Positions 9,894 to 19,810 of a DNA stretch of 64,000 bases are shown piece by piece. How positions within the stretch are numbered: the stretch's first letter is position 1; each line of letters opens with the position of its first letter. Source of the stretch: Bartonella sp. 220B (GTDB taxonomy: Bacteria; Pseudomonadota; Alphaproteobacteria; Rhizobiales; Rhizobiaceae); assembly GCF_026930205.1 (NCBI RefSeq), contig NZ_JANHOI010000005.1:44381-108380 (forward strand). The letters run 5' to 3'. The position numbers and the translations under genes are program-made. The notes beneath the pieces were generated by a model. That model worked only from the letters and a program-made list of their open reading frames with translations, did no database searches and was not told the DNA's origin.

Positions 9894-10187
9894 ATGATTG
9901 ACAGAAATTACCACACATATGAGAAACGTATAGCTGATGAAAAAAAAGAGCGTGAACAGCTTAATTCAATTGGTAGAGGTATTCTTGCTATCCTTCTTGG
10001 AGTTTTTATTATTTGGTTCGTTTTTGGTTTTTTAGGATCTTTTTTTGAAAAATCTCCAGAACATGTATCTCATCATAATGCTATACAATCAAATCACATG
10101 ATCACAGATCCGAAAAAAGATTCAAATTCGACATCTCAAATACCTGATACATATAAAAACACGACATCATCTTTACCCTATGAGTAA
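9894..10187 (+). CDS. small single-pass membrane protein, function unknown
   Basis: 97 residues, not recognised. It has a highly charged N-terminus (KRIADEKKEREQ, 11-22), one hydrophobic helix (about 28-51), then a polar, Ser/Thr/Asn-rich tail without structure cues. The layout (short cytoplasmic coil, one helix, disordered tail) suggests a membrane-anchored accessory protein, but nothing assigns a job. ATG start. It stands alone and converges with the SPOR-domain gene across a 15-bp inverted repeat. Base composition is like its neighbours. It may be lineage-specific. Confidence 0.65.
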   Translation: MIDRNYHTYEKRIADEKKEREQLNSIGRGILAILLGVFIIWFVFGFLGSFFEKSPEHVSHHNAIQSNHMITDPKKDSNSTSQIPDTYKNTTSSLPYE

Positions 10188-10309
10188 TTCCTCAGATAAA
10201 AAATTTCATGAATCATAGATTAAGGTATAAAATTTTTTAAATGTATAAGCTTAAAAAATTGAAGAGATTTTAATTCCTGAAATTAACCAATAAACTCAAT
10301 CATTGGTAT

Positions 10310-10356
10310 TAAATAAATCATGCAGTAGTCATTAAAGCTGTTGCATGATTTATTTA
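10310..10356. terminator. perfect 15-bp inverted repeat, bidirectional terminator
   Basis: Arms TAAATAAATCATGCA (10310-10324) and TGCATGATTTATTTA (10342-10356) are perfectly complementary around a 17-base loop. The right arm contains the stop codon of the SPOR-domain gene, and the left arm faces the small membrane-protein gene. AT-rich flanks on both sides fit a shared terminator for convergent genes. Confidence 0.6.
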
Positions 10357-12825
10357 GCGCGTGATAAAGCAATTTCCTCCAGAGCTTTTGATGTTTTCAC
10401 AAAGGCTTACAGCGTCATTCCGATTTTGCGTCTGTATACGAACACGATAGTAGGTTCCTTTACCTGGTATGAGTGCAGATTGAATATTTAAAGGACGAGT
10501 ACCAATAAGGAATCCAAATCTAGACTTTATGTTTTCCAAAGAATCTTTGGCTAACGCATGGGTTGGTTGGGATGCAAGCTGTACGTAATAACTTTCTGCA
10601 TTTTGTGTGACTATTCGGTTTGGTGAAGCTGTTCGAGAATCAGCACGCAGTTGTCGTTCTGAATTTTTTTTTGCATACGAAGGAAGAGGTATAACTTTTC
10701 CTTCAATCTTAGAGGGAGAGGTGCTTTCAGCTATTATTTTATCGATGGCACTCGTGAAGTTATGTTCTGTTCCTTTATTATTTGTATTGGAATCTTGAGA
10801 AGAAACAGGCGAAAAATCTTGAGATTGATCTACAGTGGTGTGATTAGTTGTTTCTTGGGGTTCGTCAGCAGTTTTTTTCTCTGTGTGATCCATTGGTGCC
10901 AGTACAACGGTGCCATCTTGGTTTACAATAACAGTTTGCACTTCTCGTGTTGGAATGGTGTGATTGATAGCTTCTGTTACTGCATCTTCAACATCAGATT
11001 CATGAGGAGAAGAGGATGAAAAACTTGTAGATTTTTGTTGGTTTAATTCTGTTAAGTCTTCAGGTTGTTCAGAATTATCAATAAGCGATTGCTGTGTATT
11101 TTCTTGTTTTTCATTTTGTTCAGTTGTTTGTTTATAAATATCTAAATTATGTGCAACATCATTTTTCGTTTCAGTTGTTTCTTGTTTAAATTTGAAAGGT
11201 GTATTGTCAGCATGGATAATGGGCACATTTCCATTTTTTTGTGATGGCATAAAGAAATGAGAATAACTGAAGAAACCCATTGTTATTAAGATGAGAAGAA
11301 CAATAGTTTTAGTAAGCGTTTTACCAACAATAGAACTTTTCACGGGAGGGTGAGATGATGCATGCATGGGGATTTCATCTATACCTTTGTATAATGCATT
11401 CTCTGTAGAAAAGGAGGAATTGTACCCTACATTGTTGGCGGGAGCATAGTTAGCATTTTGATCTTGTAAATTTGTATATGCATCTTCTTTTGGAATATCC
11501 ATGGTTTGATGAAAGATTTCATTGAAGACTTCACTTTGCTGTTGTTGCTGCAAAAAATTTTCTGCTGAAACATTTCCTACATTGAATATATCAGCAAATT
11601 CTTCTTTCAAATCATCAGTTGGTACATCATATTCTGGGGCTTCATACGGGACTTCAGGAACCATAATGGGGCCAGTTTTTTCTACGATTTCCTCTGCAAA
11701 TTTATGAGTATTAACATTTGGAGGAGGAGTATCTCTGTGCATATAGTTATGAGCAAAAAGGCTTTCTCTTTGTTTTGTGCTAAGAGGTTCTGATGAGGGG
11801 TGCATATCATTTAAATTATTTTGATACGACGCTTCTTTATTATTTCGCTTGGAGCTATTTTCAGTGCTGTTGATATATTGGTTTTGAGCGTCACGATATT
11901 TTGGAGTTGTTCCAGCATAAGTTTCTTGTTTTACGGATTCCTCTTCATAAAACTGTGGATAATCGGCACTATAGCGCTCCTGTGAAACGCCTTCTAAATA
12001 AGACTGTTTGTCCATTTGTGTTGAATTGAAAGATGATGGAAAGCCAATTTCTGTTTCATTTTTTGCAATATCTTTTTTCTCTGAAATAAGGTCAGAAGAT
12101 GAGGGAAATATATTCGTATCCGTAGAAGAGGAGACATTATTGTAATATTCTGTAGCCCATTTCTCTTGATCAGCTGAAACTTTATATGGGTGGTTTATGG
12201 AAACGTCGTGAAAGCTTTGATTGTCATCATAATTTTGTTTTATAGAAGTATTTTTTTGTTGTGAGGTTGTTTGTGCAAAACGGCTAGCTTTTTCAATGGG
12301 TTCTGATGTGATTTCTCTATGATCGTGTTTATCCGATTCATTGAAAAAGAAATTTTCTGATTGTACGTTAAAATCACGTTTTTCAAAAAAAGGATCAGCA
12401 CTGATGGGGGGAGTTTTCTTTTGAGATGATTGATTCTTTGGGATAGGTAATGGAGAAAGTTCATCTAAAATTTGCTCTTCATCATGATTCAGAGTTGAAG
12501 AGTATAGCTCTTCAGACGAAAAGTTGTTTTGTTCTGATTTGTTGAAAAAAGTTGTTGGTTCAGCATTTGATGTTGGTTCATTTGGCAAGTCATTTGTTAA
12601 ATTATTTTCAAATTCTGTTTCTAGAAAGGACAAATCAAAGTCATCTTCATAGGATGAAGCTTTAGGAGTGTGAGCTATGGATTGATCCGTCTGTAAAGAA
12701 GATTGATCATTTTGATGTCCACGTTGTTTATTTGGATTAAAAATGCGCGTAAGCCTCTCTAAAGGATCATTGTGTTCATGATCTTGTTTTATTTCGCGTG
12801 AATTTTTGCGATCATTATCGCTCAT
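10354..12825 (-). CDS. large SPOR-domain cell-envelope protein
   Basis: About 823 residues. A long, polar, Ser/Asn/Gln/Glu-rich cytoplasmic region (1 to about 500) of low complexity is followed by one transmembrane helix (about 500-522) and a second disordered stretch. A C-terminal SPOR domain (about 742-823, starting at SYYVQLASQP) includes the YYRVRIQ strand. SPOR domains bind denuded peptidoglycan at division sites, so the C-terminus should be periplasmic. The start MSDNDRK at 12825 is preceded by GAGAAAAG; an in-frame ATG at 12861 is an alternative with a poorer context. It lies downstream of argS and dgt, as in other Rhizobiales. The huge disordered N-terminus is the odd part. Confidence 0.85.
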   Translation of the reverse strand: MSDNDRKNSREIKQDHEHNDPLERLTRIFNPNKQRGHQNDQSSLQTDQSIAHTPKASSYEDDFDLSFLETEFENNLTNDLPNEPTSNAEPTTFFNKSEQNNFSSEELYSSTLNHDEEQILDELSPLPIPKNQSSQKKTPPISADPFFEKRDFNVQSENFFFNESDKHDHREITSEPIEKASRFAQTTSQQKNTSIKQNYDDNQSFHDVSINHPYKVSADQEKWATEYYNNVSSSTDTNIFPSSSDLISEKKDIAKNETEIGFPSSFNSTQMDKQSYLEGVSQERYSADYPQFYEEESVKQETYAGTTPKYRDAQNQYINSTENSSKRNNKEASYQNNLNDMHPSSEPLSTKQRESLFAHNYMHRDTPPPNVNTHKFAEEIVEKTGPIMVPEVPYEAPEYDVPTDDLKEEFADIFNVGNVSAENFLQQQQQSEVFNEIFHQTMDIPKEDAYTNLQDQNANYAPANNVGYNSSFSTENALYKGIDEIPMHASSHPPVKSSIVGKTLTKTIVLLILITMGFFSYSHFFMPSQKNGNVPIIHADNTPFKFKQETTETKNDVAHNLDIYKQTTEQNEKQENTQQSLIDNSEQPEDLTELNQQKSTSFSSSSPHESDVEDAVTEAINHTIPTREVQTVIVNQDGTVVLAPMDHTEKKTADEPQETTNHTTVDQSQDFSPVSSQDSNTNNKGTEHNFTSAIDKIIAESTSPSKIEGKVIPLPSYAKKNSERQLRADSRTASPNRIVTQNAESYYVQLASQPTHALAKDSLENIKSRFGFLIGTRPLNIQSALIPGKGTYYRVRIQTQNRNDAVSLCENIKSSGGNCFITR

Positions 12826-12975
12826 AGCTTTTCTCACATAATGATTTGCATATGCATTCAATAAATGGTTAATTTTAATTTGTTATATTTTAAAATTACA
12901 AACTTCCCCCTTTTGCCACAAGGATATATGAAAAATATCAACAAACCACCTATTTTATGTATTTATAGAACTTTT

Positions 12976-14733
12976 TCAACGCATTTCTGTCGGTGCTTCA
13001 ACTCCTACAATTGTAAGTCCTGATGATAAAATATTTATGATAGCTTGTATCAAGCCCAATCTGGCAAGTGTAAGTTCTTTATCATCAGGCTGGATGAAAC
13101 GCAAAGCAACATTATCACTCCCTTTATTCCAATGAGCATGAAAGCTGGAAGCAAGGTCATAGAGATAAAACGCCAATCGATGTGGTTCTTTATGAATTAC
13201 AGCTTGTTCAATGATACGTGGGTATTCAGAAAGTTTGCGTATGAGGGATATTTCATTATCGTCTATTAATCGGTTGAGGTACGCAATCATTGTATCATTT
13301 GAAAGATTTTCAATATGCAGGGTTTCTTGTGCTTGACGAAAAACAGAGTGACAACGTGCATTTGCATATTGTACGTAAAAGATGGGATTATCTTTTGATT
13401 GCTCTGTTACTTTGGCAAAATCGAAATCAAGTGGTGCTTCACATTTGCGGTACAGCATCATAAAACGCACTGGATCACGGCCAACTTCTTCTACAACATC
13501 CCGTAAAGTCACAAAGGATCCTGCTCTCTTCGACATGCGCACAGGTTGACCGTTGCGAAAGAGCTTTACAAGTTGACATAAGAAAACACTCAATTTGGCT
13601 TTATCGCCAGAAATTGCTTTGGCCACGGCTTCTAATCGTTTTACATAACCAGCATGATCAGCACCTAAAATGTAAATCATTTTATCAAAATGACGATTAA
13701 ATTTATCGCGAAAATAAGCAACATCCGCAGCAAAATAAGTATAAGAACCGTCAGATTTAACTAAAACACGGTCTTGGTCATCTCCAACATCTGTTGAGCG
13801 GAACAAAGTTTGTTCGCTTGTTTCCCAGTCTTCTGTATTTTGCCCTTTTGGTGGTGGAAGCTTTCCTTTGTAGATATAACCACTTAAAGTGAGATCGTTA
13901 ATTGTATTACGAATAGCACGTGCATTATCTGCATAAAGCATCCGCTCAGAGAAAAAGATATCATGATAAATGTTAAGAGCTGCCAAATCTTTTCGAATCA
14001 TTGACATCATGGCATGAATTGCCCGCTCTTTCACGATAGATAAAACTTCATCTTTATCCATAGTGAGTAATTGGTCATCAAATTCTTGGACAAGCGCTTG
14101 GCCCAAAGGTATCAGGTATTCACCTGGGTATAATCCTTCTGGAATTGCATTAATTTTTTGGCCGAGAGCTTCACGGTAGCGTAACAATACGGAGTGGGCA
14201 AGCACGTCGATTTGTTTTCCAGCATCATTAATGTAGTATTCTTTCGTAATATTGTATCCGACGAATTGCAACAAATTAGAGAGAACATCTCCCACAACAG
14301 CTCCTCGGCAATGTCCTACATGCATTGGCCCTGTTGGATTTGCTGATACATACTCAACATTGATACGTTTTCCTTGTCCCATCGGAATACGACCGTAAGA
14401 GACGCCTAATTCAAGCATGGATTTTATAGCATTTTGCCAAAATCGTTTTGTAAGCGTGATGTTGATAAATCCAGGTCCAGCAACATCAATACAGTCTATG
14501 GAGGGCTCATCTTTGAGAAGTTCTATGATTTTCTCTGCAAGCTCACGCGGATTAAGCCCTATAGACTTTGCAAGTACCATAGCAGCGTTGGTTGATAAAT
14601 GGCCATGTGAAGAATCACGGGGGGGATCAACAGTAATTTTAGATAAATCTAGATCTTCTCCATTTTTTCCTTTGATACCAGATAATTCGAGTGTTTTTTT
14701 AATTTTTTTCTCGAAGTTTTTAAAGACATTCAT
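12976..14733 (-). CDS. argS: arginyl-tRNA synthetase
   Basis: Class I aminoacyl-tRNA synthetase that charges tRNA-Arg. The HIGH-type motif is HVGH (138-141) in [15 protein letters not shown], and the KMSKS-type loop is RMSKR at about 399-403. A DALR-like C-terminal anticodon domain ends the protein. 585 residues from the ATG at 14733, which has GGA upstream; the upstream in-frame TTG at 14739 is less likely. It follows dgt by about 30 bp on the same strand and precedes the SPOR gene, suggesting a dgt-argS-SPOR operon. Confidence 0.96.
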   Translation of the reverse strand: MNVFKNFEKKIKKTLELSGIKGKNGEDLDLSKITVDPPRDSSHGHLSTNAAMVLAKSIGLNPRELAEKIIELLKDEPSIDCIDVAGPGFINITLTKRFWQNAIKSMLELGVSYGRIPMGQGKRINVEYVSANPTGPMHVGHCRGAVVGDVLSNLLQFVGYNITKEYYINDAGKQIDVLAHSVLLRYREALGQKINAIPEGLYPGEYLIPLGQALVQEFDDQLLTMDKDEVLSIVKERAIHAMMSMIRKDLAALNIYHDIFFSERMLYADNARAIRNTINDLTLSGYIYKGKLPPPKGQNTEDWETSEQTLFRSTDVGDDQDRVLVKSDGSYTYFAADVAYFRDKFNRHFDKMIYILGADHAGYVKRLEAVAKAISGDKAKLSVFLCQLVKLFRNGQPVRMSKRAGSFVTLRDVVEEVGRDPVRFMMLYRKCEAPLDFDFAKVTEQSKDNPIFYVQYANARCHSVFRQAQETLHIENLSNDTMIAYLNRLIDDNEISLIRKLSEYPRIIEQAVIHKEPHRLAFYLYDLASSFHAHWNKGSDNVALRFIQPDDKELTLARLGLIQAIINILSSGLTIVGVEAPTEMR

Positions 14734-14763
14734 ATTCAATTTCCATCATGTATTCAAAAGCAA

Positions 14764-15966
14764 TTAAACGAAATTATCTGTATGGTCAAATAAACGGTGA
14801 TATTCGCGTAGAGCATAGTGATCAGTCATACCTGACAAAAAATCAGCAATGAGACGTGCTAACTCTTGATTTGTTAGGTGCGTTGTTTTGCTGTACCAAC
14901 TTTCAGGCATGATATCCGGATTCTGATGATAACAGTCGAATAATTTTTGTACAATGCATTTTGCTGCATTACGACGATTGAGAACTTGTTCATGGTAATA
15001 AAGATTTTCAAAGAGAAAATCTTTTAGTTCTTTTTCGTAAACTGTCATTGCAGGAGAAAAACTCACAATGGTTTGTTTTGCTTGGTGAATATCGTTTATG
15101 CTTGTTGGTGCAATGTGTGCCAAATTTTTTTGTGATTGTTTGATAACATCTTCAACCATGATTGTTATCTGTTTGCGTACGAGTTCGTAGCCGCGCCGAG
15201 TTTGATCAAGTTGGGGATATTCTTTTTTTATATCTTCTAATAATGCTGCGGTGAGCGAAACCTGTTCGAATTGGTCAATTGTTAAAAATTGCGAACGTAA
15301 ACCATCATCAATATCATGCGCATTATAAGCGATATCATCCGCAATAGCAGCGCATTGTGCTTCTAGTCCAGCAAAACAATCGAGCTCAAGATCTTGCTTT
15401 ATATTATATTGTAGAATATCGATCGGGACCTCTTTTTTGTTCGCATAAGGACCGAAAAGGGGACCGTTATGTTTCACAAGCCCTTCGAGCGTTTCCCAAG
15501 TAAGGTTAAGCCCATCAAAATTTGCATAGCGTTGTTCCAGTTTTGTGACAATGCGTAATGCTTGCGCATTGTGGTCAAAACCACCATATTGTATCATAGC
15601 TTCATTAAGTGCATCTTCTCCTGCGTGGCCGAAAGGTGTATGCCCAAAGTCGTGAACAAGGGCAATGGCTTCAGCCAGATCTTCATCAAGATAGAGCGCA
15701 CGGGCTAATGTGCGAGCAATTTGAGAAACTTCTATTGAATGCGTCAGTCGCGTACGATAATGATCACTCTCATCAGCAATAAAGACTTGCGTTTTATGTT
15801 TAAGGCGTCGAAATGCATTAGAATGAATAATACGGTCTCTATCCCGTTGAAAAGGTGATCGTATAGGACTTATCGTTTCATGGAATAATCTACCACGGCT
15901 TGTTTGTGGATTGGCACTATAGGGTGCTCGAGAGTGGTAATTAAAATTGATATCGTTTATGTCCAT
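14764..15966 (-). CDS. dgt: deoxyguanosinetriphosphate triphosphohydrolase-like protein
   Basis: HD-superfamily dNTPase that removes triphosphate from deoxynucleotides, controlling dNTP pools. The HD motif is in [19 protein letters not shown], preceded by the metal-binding histidine of [13 protein letters not shown]. 400 residues, the size of the short (type 2) dGTPase-like family of Rhizobiales rather than the 500-residue enterobacterial Dgt. ATG start at 15966. First gene of the presumed dgt-argS-SPOR operon and divergent from the Fe-S carrier gene with a 107-bp shared promoter region. Confidence 0.92.
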   Translation of the reverse strand: MDINDINFNYHSRAPYSANPQTSRGRLFHETISPIRSPFQRDRDRIIHSNAFRRLKHKTQVFIADESDHYRTRLTHSIEVSQIARTLARALYLDEDLAEAIALVHDFGHTPFGHAGEDALNEAMIQYGGFDHNAQALRIVTKLEQRYANFDGLNLTWETLEGLVKHNGPLFGPYANKKEVPIDILQYNIKQDLELDCFAGLEAQCAAIADDIAYNAHDIDDGLRSQFLTIDQFEQVSLTAALLEDIKKEYPQLDQTRRGYELVRKQITIMVEDVIKQSQKNLAHIAPTSINDIHQAKQTIVSFSPAMTVYEKELKDFLFENLYYHEQVLNRRNAAKCIVQKLFDCYHQNPDIMPESWYSKTTHLTNQELARLIADFLSGMTDHYALREYHRLFDHTDNFV

Positions 15967-16073
15967 TGTAAGCTGTCCATTCTCATCCTAAATTGAGAGA
16001 GGCTTATATTTTAAATAAAATTCTCTTTTTCTGAGATACTCTTTCTTGATAGTTTAATGCAAGGATATATAAA

Positions 16074-16397
16074 ATGGGTGTGAATATTTCAGATATTGCT
16101 GCTAAGCGGATTGCTCAGATACTTTTGAATGAACCAGATAAAATAGGGTTACGTATTTCCGTTGAAGGCGGTGGGTGTTCTGGTTTTTCTTATAAATATA
16201 GTTTGGTTTCTGAAATGAGTGAAGATGACCTCGTTTTAAAAAAAGATGGGGCAATTGTCCTTATTGATTCACTATCGCTTCCCTTTATGGAAGGAGCTGA
16301 AATTGATTTTGTTGATGATCTTATGGGACAGTCTTTTCAAATTCATAATCCTAATGCCGTTTCATCGTGTGGTTGCGGTGTGAGTTTTTCAATTTAG
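16074..16397 (+). CDS. erpA: A-type iron-sulfur cluster carrier (ErpA/IscA family)
   Basis: Receives and delivers Fe-S clusters to apoproteins. 107 residues with the three invariant cysteines Cys35 (EGGGCSGF), Cys99 and Cys101 (SSCGCGVSF), the spacing expected for the family. Whether it is functionally ErpA, IscA or SufA cannot be decided from sequence; the symbol follows common usage for this position next to dgt in Rhizobiales. ATG start with an AAGGA-type site about ten bases upstream. The secreted-protein gene follows almost immediately and ccdA after that. Confidence 0.9.
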   Translation: MGVNISDIAAKRIAQILLNEPDKIGLRISVEGGGCSGFSYKYSLVSEMSEDDLVLKKDGAIVLIDSLSLPFMEGAEIDFVDDLMGQSFQIHNPNAVSSCGCGVSFSI

Positions 16398-16458
16398 AAT
16401 GATGATTTTAGTGATATTGTTTCTTGAAAAAATGATCACTTTGGTCAACAATGTGAAA

Positions 16459-17439
16459 ATGGCTATTCTTATAAAAATATTGCGCCGGTGGTTGTGGTTA
16501 TGTGTGGCGTTTATCTTATTGATTTGGAATAATTGTGTCTTTTCTGAGGAAGGGAGAGAGCAGGGTTATCACCAAAAAAATTCCACAAATTTTCTTTCAC
16601 ACTCTCAAGGTTTGGAAAAAGATTCTGAAAAAGAAAATTTAATTTCTAAACCACAACTTATTTTGCATGCTCGGTTAACAAACAGTAATGAAAATATTAC
16701 GAAAGGGCTTGTATGGCGGGTTTATACACCTATCCTAGGAATTGATAATAAATTACCATTGGCTGAAATTTATGAGGGGGGAAGCGCACGTTTTGATTTA
16801 GATCCAGGAAGTTATCTTGTACATGTCTCATTTGGTCATGTGAGTGCTATGCGTCATGTAACTTTAGAAAGTGGGCAGAAACTTGTTAAAAAATTTAATC
16901 TTGATGCTGGTGGTGTTATTTTAAATGCTACACTGCTAAACGGTATGATCAATGAAAAGGAATTGCGTTTTACTATCTATGAAGATGAAAAAGAAAACGA
17001 TGATACCGGTGTGATTTTATCCAATATTAAACCTCAGTCAATTGTGCGTTTGAAAGCTGGCAACTATCATGTTGCTTCTCATTATGGATCCATTAATGCT
17101 ATTGTTCGTTCCGATATCCAAGTAGATGCAGGTAAAATTACTGAGGTAACTCTTGAACATCAGGCCGCTCAAATTGTCTTAAAGTTGGTAAGGCAAGAAG
17201 GAGGAGAAGCACTAGCGGATACAAGTTGGTCTCTTACCAATGATTCTGGTGATATCATTTATGAAACAGTTGGCGCTTATGCTTCATTGGTGTTAGCTGA
17301 GGGAGAGTATATTGCGATCGCTAAAAATAAAGATAAAATTTATCAAAAAGTTTTTTCAGTTGTTTCTGGTCATGATGAAGATATAAGTGTGGTTGCAGAT
17401 ACACAAAATATGCAACAAATTGATGAAGAAATGGATTGA
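16459..17439 (+). CDS. secreted protein with three tandem beta-rich repeats, function unknown
   Basis: Not recognised. From the ATG at 16459 it has a clear signal peptide: basic KILRR, hydrophobic WLWLCVAFILLIW, likely cleavage near CVFS-EE, residue 29. After a polar linker there are three repeats of about 75-90 residues (roughly 66-152, 153-243 and 244-316). Each contains a variant of a glycine-turn-tyrosine element: LDPGSYLVHV, LKAGNYHVAS, LAEGEYIAIA. These look like Ig/carboxypeptidase-regulatory-like beta sandwiches. An earlier in-frame ATG at 16399 would begin 2 bases after erpA stops, but it adds a residue run that spoils the signal peptide. It is probably periplasmic and lies just upstream of ccdA. 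Confidence 0.7.
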   Translation: MAILIKILRRWLWLCVAFILLIWNNCVFSEEGREQGYHQKNSTNFLSHSQGLEKDSEKENLISKPQLILHARLTNSNENITKGLVWRVYTPILGIDNKLPLAEIYEGGSARFDLDPGSYLVHVSFGHVSAMRHVTLESGQKLVKKFNLDAGGVILNATLLNGMINEKELRFTIYEDEKENDDTGVILSNIKPQSIVRLKAGNYHVASHYGSINAIVRSDIQVDAGKITEVTLEHQAAQIVLKLVRQEGGEALADTSWSLTNDSGDIIYETVGAYASLVLAEGEYIAIAKNKDKIYQKVFSVVSGHDEDISVVADTQNMQQIDEEMD

Positions 17440-17485
17440 TGCTGATGAAGCGGCATAAATCATCATTGAAAATGGATAGAGTGTT

Positions 17486-18274
17486 TTGCTTGTAGAAATT
17501 TCGACAGTTGGTGTGTTTTTTGCTGGTGCTTTGTCTTTTTTATCACCGTGTGTTTTGCCTTTAGTCCCTCCTTATTTGTGTTATATGGCAGGTATTGGTA
17601 TTGATGATTTGCGTTCACAAAAACGTGAGGGAAAAGTGTTTATCCGGCGGGCGCTGTTATCTTCTGTTTTTGCTTTTGTGCTGGGTTTTACAACCGTTTT
17701 TATTGCTTTAGGTGCGAGTGCAAGTACAGTTGGCAAGTTCATCGGTTATTATCGTGATTGGTTTGCAATTGCTGCTGGAATTATCATTATTATTTTTGGT
17801 TTAAATTTTCTGGGGCTTTTCAAAATTGCTTTTTTATTTCGTGAAGCACGTTTTCAAATGCATAAAGTGCCTACTGGTCCTTTAGGAGCCTATATTATTG
17901 GTTTAGCTTTTGCATTTGGTTGGACACCTTGTATTGGTCCAATTTTAGGACCTGTTATAACGCTTGCCGGAACAAAAGAAACTGTGGGTGAGGGTGCACT
18001 CCTTTTAGGGATTTATGCGTTGGGTCTTGGTGTGCCTTTTGTGTTAGCAGCTTTATTTTCAAGTCATTTTATGAGATTTTTAGGCGCTTTTCGTATTCAT
18101 TTAGGAAAAGTTGAAAAAATGATTGGTATTTTTTTGGTCGTTACAGGTATTTTATTTTTAACAGGCTCTATGCAAAATCTTTCCTTTTGGCTTTTGGAAA
18201 AATATCCTTTGTTGAGTGATATTGAAACTATTCGTTGGCATGATATTGTCAGTTTTTTTGGATTTTCTCGTTAG
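17486..18274 (+). CDS. ccdA: cytochrome c biogenesis protein CcdA
   Basis: Inner-membrane thiol-disulfide carrier that moves reducing equivalents from cytoplasmic thioredoxin to periplasmic apocytochrome c maturation factors. 262 residues with six hydrophobic segments and the two redox cysteines: Cys22 in [12 protein letters not shown] and Cys149 in [13 protein letters not shown]. The start is TTG at 17486: an in-frame stop at 17477 leaves no earlier start, and the next ATG (Met35) would remove helix 1. It follows the secreted repeat protein by 46 bp and precedes glmU by 14 bp, so it may be co-transcribed with both. Confidence 0.9.
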   Translation: MLVEISTVGVFFAGALSFLSPCVLPLVPPYLCYMAGIGIDDLRSQKREGKVFIRRALLSSVFAFVLGFTTVFIALGASASTVGKFIGYYRDWFAIAAGIIIIIFGLNFLGLFKIAFLFREARFQMHKVPTGPLGAYIIGLAFAFGWTPCIGPILGPVITLAGTKETVGEGALLLGIYALGLGVPFVLAALFSSHFMRFLGAFRIHLGKVEKMIGIFLVVTGILFLTGSMQNLSFWLLEKYPLLSDIETIRWHDIVSFFGFSR

Positions 18275-18288
18275 TTTTATGTGTTTTT

Positions 18289-19638
18289 ATGGTTAGAAAT
18301 TGTCTTTCTATTGTTCTTGCAGCCGGTGAGGGGACACGTATGAAGTCGTCTCTTCCTAAAGTACTGCATAAAATTGCTGGATTACCTCTTATATGCCATG
18401 TTCTCAAACAAATAGAATTGGCAGGCATTTCACAATTAGCAGTTGTTGTGGGGCTTGGTGCTGAAGATGTCACTGAAATTGTTCAATCATTTGTAAAAAA
18501 TGCAATGATTTTTGAACAAAAAGAACGTTTAGGAACGGCTCATGCTGCTCTTTGTGCGCGTCCAGCTTTGCAAAAAGGGACGGATGATGTTCTTATTGTT
18601 TTTGGTGATACGCCTTTGATTGAGCAAGATTCATTGCTGAAGATTCGTGCGCAGCTTGCTGAGGGAGCTGATATTGTTGTTGCTGGTTTTTATGCTTCAG
18701 ATCCAACAGGTTATGGGCGTCTTCTTGAGAAAAATGGTAAAGTTATCTCAATTATAGAAGAAAAAGATGCAAGTGATGAAGAGAGAAAAATTTCTTTTTG
18801 TAATGGTGGAATAATGGCCATTAATGGGAAGCATGCACTTTCTCTTTTAGAGAAGGTTGATAATCATAATTTGAAGCAAGAATATTATTTAACGGATATT
18901 GTTTCTATTGCGGCACGTGAAGGATTGGATGTTCGAGTCGTTGAAGTGCCTTTTGACAATGTTATAGGAATTAATAACTGTTTGGAGCTTTCTGATGCTG
19001 ATGCTGTGTGGCAAAAGCGCAAAGCATGTGATTTAATGTTCTCTGGTGTTACGATCCTTAAACCAGAAACTGTTTATTTTTCTTATGATACAGAAATTGA
19101 ACCAGATGTAATCATCGAGCCAAATGTTTATTTTGGGTCGGGGGTAAAGGTACATTCTGGTGCTGTTATTCATGCATTTAGTTATCTAGAAGGAGCGGTG
19201 GTTGGTGCAAATGCAAGGATTGGTCCTTACGCACGTTTGCGTCCTGGAACAGAGTTAGCACGATCTGTGAAGGTTGGAAACTTTTGTGAAATTAAACAAG
19301 CAAAAGTAGGAGAGGATACTAAAATTAATCATTTAAGTTATATCGGTGATGCAGAAATTGGTGCAGCGAGCAATATTGGAGCTGGTACGATTACGTGCAA
19401 TTATGATGGCTTTCACAAATATAAAACTCAGATTGGTGATAATGCCTTTATTGGTTCTAATTCAGCTCTTATTGCTCCCTTAATTATTGGAAAAAGTTCT
19501 TATATTGCTTCAGGAAGTGTTATCACTGAAAATGTACCTATAAACAGTATAGCTTTTGGGCGTGTACGACAGGTCATAAAAGAGGATTGTGCAGCAAGAT
19601 TGCGTGCACGTTTGTCGGCAAAAAAACAGAAAAAGTGA
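18289..19638 (+). CDS. glmU: bifunctional UDP-N-acetylglucosamine pyrophosphorylase / glucosamine-1-phosphate N-acetyltransferase
   Basis: Makes UDP-GlcNAc for peptidoglycan and lipid A in two steps. The N-terminal uridyltransferase has AAGEGTRM (11-18) and the catalytic-site lysine in [10 protein letters not shown] (Lys24). From about residue 255 a left-handed beta-helix of hexapeptide repeats follows, with the acetyl-CoA region [13 protein letters not shown] near 360. 449 residues, full length, ATG start. It is followed after about 170 bp by glmS, which supplies glucosamine-6-phosphate to the same pathway. Confidence 0.96.
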   Translation: MVRNCLSIVLAAGEGTRMKSSLPKVLHKIAGLPLICHVLKQIELAGISQLAVVVGLGAEDVTEIVQSFVKNAMIFEQKERLGTAHAALCARPALQKGTDDVLIVFGDTPLIEQDSLLKIRAQLAEGADIVVAGFYASDPTGYGRLLEKNGKVISIIEEKDASDEERKISFCNGGIMAINGKHALSLLEKVDNHNLKQEYYLTDIVSIAAREGLDVRVVEVPFDNVIGINNCLELSDADAVWQKRKACDLMFSGVTILKPETVYFSYDTEIEPDVIIEPNVYFGSGVKVHSGAVIHAFSYLEGAVVGANARIGPYARLRPGTELARSVKVGNFCEIKQAKVGEDTKINHLSYIGDAEIGAASNIGAGTITCNYDGFHKYKTQIGDNAFIGSNSALIAPLIIGKSSYIASGSVITENVPINSIAFGRVRQVIKEDCAARLRARLSAKKQKK

Positions 19639-19810
19639 TCAGATACAGTTTATTTTTTTACTTTATCGGAATCTCACAATTGGGAGGCTTATTTTTAAGT
19701 ATTGTCATGTTACATATTTGAGTTATGTGATGATTTAAGGCTTTGAATGAAGGCTTACTAGATTGTTTTATGGAATACTCTAAATTTTAGGATGTGAGTT
19801 GGAGCTTTTA

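Noticed and set aside
19639..19810. glmS ribozyme or riboswitch in the glmS leader
   Set aside because: The glmS ribozyme is a Gram-positive feature; the leader is short, AT-rich and lacks its conserved core.
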